Source: Thermoplasmatales archaeon ex4484_6
Lineage (GTDB): Archaea; Thermoplasmatota; Penumbrarchaeia; Penumbrarchaeales; Penumbrarchaeaceae
Assembly (NCBI GenBank): GCA_002254385.1
Contig: NJDO01000041.1
Location: 1-15,439 of the forward strand
Direction: 5' to 3'
DNA length: 15,439 nucleotides
This document shows positions 14,069 through 15,439 of the stretch, piece after piece (position 1 is the first letter of the stretch; the number at the start of each line of letters is the position of its first letter). The notes below the pieces were generated by a model. That model did not search any database and had not been told where the DNA came from. It was given only the letters and a program-made list of their open reading frames with translations. The position numbers were made by a program, and so were the translations under genes.

Positions 14069-15334
14069 ATGGGTATGACTTTCGCACAGAAGGTGCTTGC
14101 AAGGTATTCGAATACGGAAGAGGTTGTACCCGGACAGATAGTGACCCTCAGGCCGGATCATCTTCTGACCCACGACAACACCGCAGCCATCATAGGCAAG
14201 ATAGGGCCCGAACTTGACAGGTACGGGATAGTGGACAGGGAGTTTCCCGTGATAGTGCTCGATCACGTTGTACCGGCAGCCAACGAGAAGACGGCTTCCA
14301 ACCACAGGAAGATAAGGGAATTCGTATCGCGTTTTTCCATATCCAATTTCTTCGATGCCGGAGAGGGTATATGCCACCAGGTGGTCGTGGAAAAGGGACT
14401 GGCACTTCCGGGAAGGATACTGGTCGGATCCGACTCGCACACATGTTCCTACGGGTGCGTGGGTGCTTTCTCGACCGGTGTTGACAGGACCGAGGCGGCT
14501 TCCCTTCTTCTTCGGGGGGAGCTTTGGCTCAAGGTCCCGCAATCGATGAAGATCACCCTCAGAGGAAAGCTTTCGAAGGGGGTATATGCCAAGGACCTTA
14601 TTCTGAAGATCATCGGAGAGATATCCGCCAGCGGGGCCTCATACAGATCCGTGGAGTTCCACGGCGATGTGGATGGACTGTCAATGGGGGAGAGGTTCAC
14701 GATATCGAACATGGGAGTGGAGATGGATGCGAAGGCAGCTGTATTTCCGGCGGATGATGTAACGAGAGAATACTTCCGATCCATTGGTGTGAAGGATGAT
14801 GCCTATACCTCGGTAAGACCCGATGAGGATGCCGCATACTTCTCGGAGCATGAGTTCGACATGAGCTCCATTGTTCCCGGTGTGGCAGCTCCGCACAGGG
14901 TGGACAATTATCACACGGTAGAGGATCTTGGCCCGCTGAGATTCGATCAGTGTTTCCTGGGCACATGCACGAACGGCAGATACGAGGACCTGAGGATAGC
15001 CGCATCCATCCTGGAGGGGGAAAGGATAGCGAAGGGCACAAGACTTGTTGTGGCCCCCGCATCCAGGACCGAGATGTCGAAGGCGCTTTCCGACGGGACC
15101 ATCCGGAAGCTTGTCGATGCCGGTGCAATGGTCCTCCCGCCCGGGTGCGGTCCGTGTCTCGGAGCCCATCAGGGAGTAATGGCTCCCGGGGAAAGAACGA
15201 TATCGACAGCAAACAGGAACTTCAAGGGAAGGATGGGGTGCAAGGAGGCGGAGATATACCTTGCAAGTCCCGCAACGGTGGCTGCTTCAGCCCTGTACGG
15301 GGAGCTGACGGACCCCAGGGAGGTGATCGGGTGA
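14069..15334 (+). CDS. LeuC/HacA-type hydro-lyase large subunit
   Basis: This 421-residue large subunit belongs to the isopropylmalate isomerase/homoaconitase branch (the 2,3-dimethylmalate dehydratase branch is similar). It opens MGMTFAQKVLARYS, as usual. It keeps the standard active site: LDHVVP (D65-H66), GICHQV (H103), SDSHTCSYG (D122-H124), cluster cysteines C300 (GTCTNGRYEDL) and C360/C363 (PPGCGPCLG), and substrate arginines in NRNFKGR. Length matches the archaeal family. ATG 14069 is chosen because it gives the family N terminus with GGAGTGA upstream; ATG 14063 and GTG 14060 are alternatives overlapping the previous stop. Its small partner begins at 15331 with a 4-nt overlap. The exact substrate (isopropylmalate, citramalate-derived methylmalate, homocitrate or another) cannot be decided from the large subunit. 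Calling it leuC would be premature because the small subunit's specificity loop is atypical. Confidence 0.92.
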   Translation: MGMTFAQKVLARYSNTEEVVPGQIVTLRPDHLLTHDNTAAIIGKIGPELDRYGIVDREFPVIVLDHVVPAANEKTASNHRKIREFVSRFSISNFFDAGEGICHQVVVEKGLALPGRILVGSDSHTCSYGCVGAFSTGVDRTEAASLLLRGELWLKVPQSMKITLRGKLSKGVYAKDLILKIIGEISASGASYRSVEFHGDVDGLSMGERFTISNMGVEMDAKAAVFPADDVTREYFRSIGVKDDAYTSVRPDEDAAYFSEHEFDMSSIVPGVAAPHRVDNYHTVEDLGPLRFDQCFLGTCTNGRYEDLRIAASILEGERIAKGTRLVVAPASRTEMSKALSDGTIRKLVDAGAMVLPPGCGPCLGAHQGVMAPGERTISTANRNFKGRMGCKEAEIYLASPATVAASALYGELTDPREVIG

Positions 15335-15439
15335 AAGTCTGGAAATACGGAGATTCTGTGAACACGGACATGCTCTTTCCGGGGAAGTACACCTACACAT
15401 GCTCCACACCGGACGAGATAAGGCCCCATCTCCTGGAAG
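15331..15439 (+). CDS. LeuD/HacB-type hydro-lyase small subunit (cut by window end)
   Basis: Only the first 36 codons are present. GTG 15331 overlaps the large-subunit stop (GTGA), and the protein begins MKVWKYGDSVNTDMLFPGKY, the standard start of the small swivel subunit (VNTDxxxPGxY). The following loop reads YTYTCST where isopropylmalate isomerases usually carry YLRT-like and known methanogen homoaconitases YLVY-like residues. It lacks the loop arginine. This points to a substrate with a different side chain, though a short partial sequence is limited evidence. It completes the enzyme with the gene just upstream. Confidence 0.88.
   Translation, partial: MKVWKYGDSVNTDMLFPGKYTYTCSTPDEIRPHLLE

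Noticed and set aside
1..15439. CRISPR arrays, tRNA or rRNA genes, intact insertion sequences
   Set aside because: Looked for on both strands. No regularly spaced repeats, cloverleaf sequences, rRNA segments or transposase genes were recognised; I could not run a structure or similarity search.

Overview
The window looks archaeal, most likely Thermoplasmatota (Thermoplasmata-like). The support is TATA-type promoter elements about 26-30 nt upstream of start codons (permease gene, arsR, ilvD), several apparently leaderless starts mixed with Shine-Dalgarno (SD)-led internal operon genes, an oligo-T stretch as a likely terminator, and archaeal-looking protein families. The lineage is inferred from gene content and style, not from a marker gene.

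Positions 1-9750 read as an arsenic/metal-handling region. It starts with a broken COG0701/ArsP-type permease gene (224-1242) that has lost about 64 nt including its cysteine motif. Next come a small ArsD-like thioredoxin-fold protein (1322-1684), a zinc-type CDF efflux protein (1737-2657) and a DUF998-like membrane protein (2781-3527). An arsR repressor gene (3904-3536, minus) and an acr3 arsenite efflux gene (4051-5202) diverge from a control region with a perfect palindrome. Words from that palindrome recur upstream of the permease gene. A TDT/SLAC1-type transporter (6511-5381, minus) converges on acr3, with a strong hairpin and an oligo-T stretch between them. A tight four-gene operon follows: a CxxC mini-thioredoxin (6844-7086), a zinc-finger/membrane/thioredoxin fusion (7105-7896), a thioredoxin-CcdA fusion resembling DsbD (7883-9316) and a thioredoxin-type arsenate reductase ArsC (9310-9750). 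Together these suggest arsenate reduction, arsenite efflux and a membrane thiol relay working as one system.

Positions 9738-15439 are metabolic. ilvD (dihydroxy-acid dehydratase, 11363-9738, minus) converges on and overlaps arsC. About 300 bp of gene-poor DNA follows. A plus-strand operon then carries an HD-domain phosphohydrolase (11664-12239), a fused large+small aconitase-superfamily hydro-lyase (12249-14063), a separate LeuC-like large subunit (14069-15334) and the start of its LeuD-like small subunit (15331 to the window end). The fused enzyme has unusual residues at several catalytic positions, and both small domains lack the YLRT-type loop of ordinary isopropylmalate isomerases. These hydro-lyases, with their HD-domain partner, may therefore use substrates other than isopropylmalate.

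The best candidates for something new are the HD/hydro-lyase operon, the arsC-linked membrane thiol relay with its zinc-finger thioredoxin, and the precise loss of the cysteine motif in the permease.
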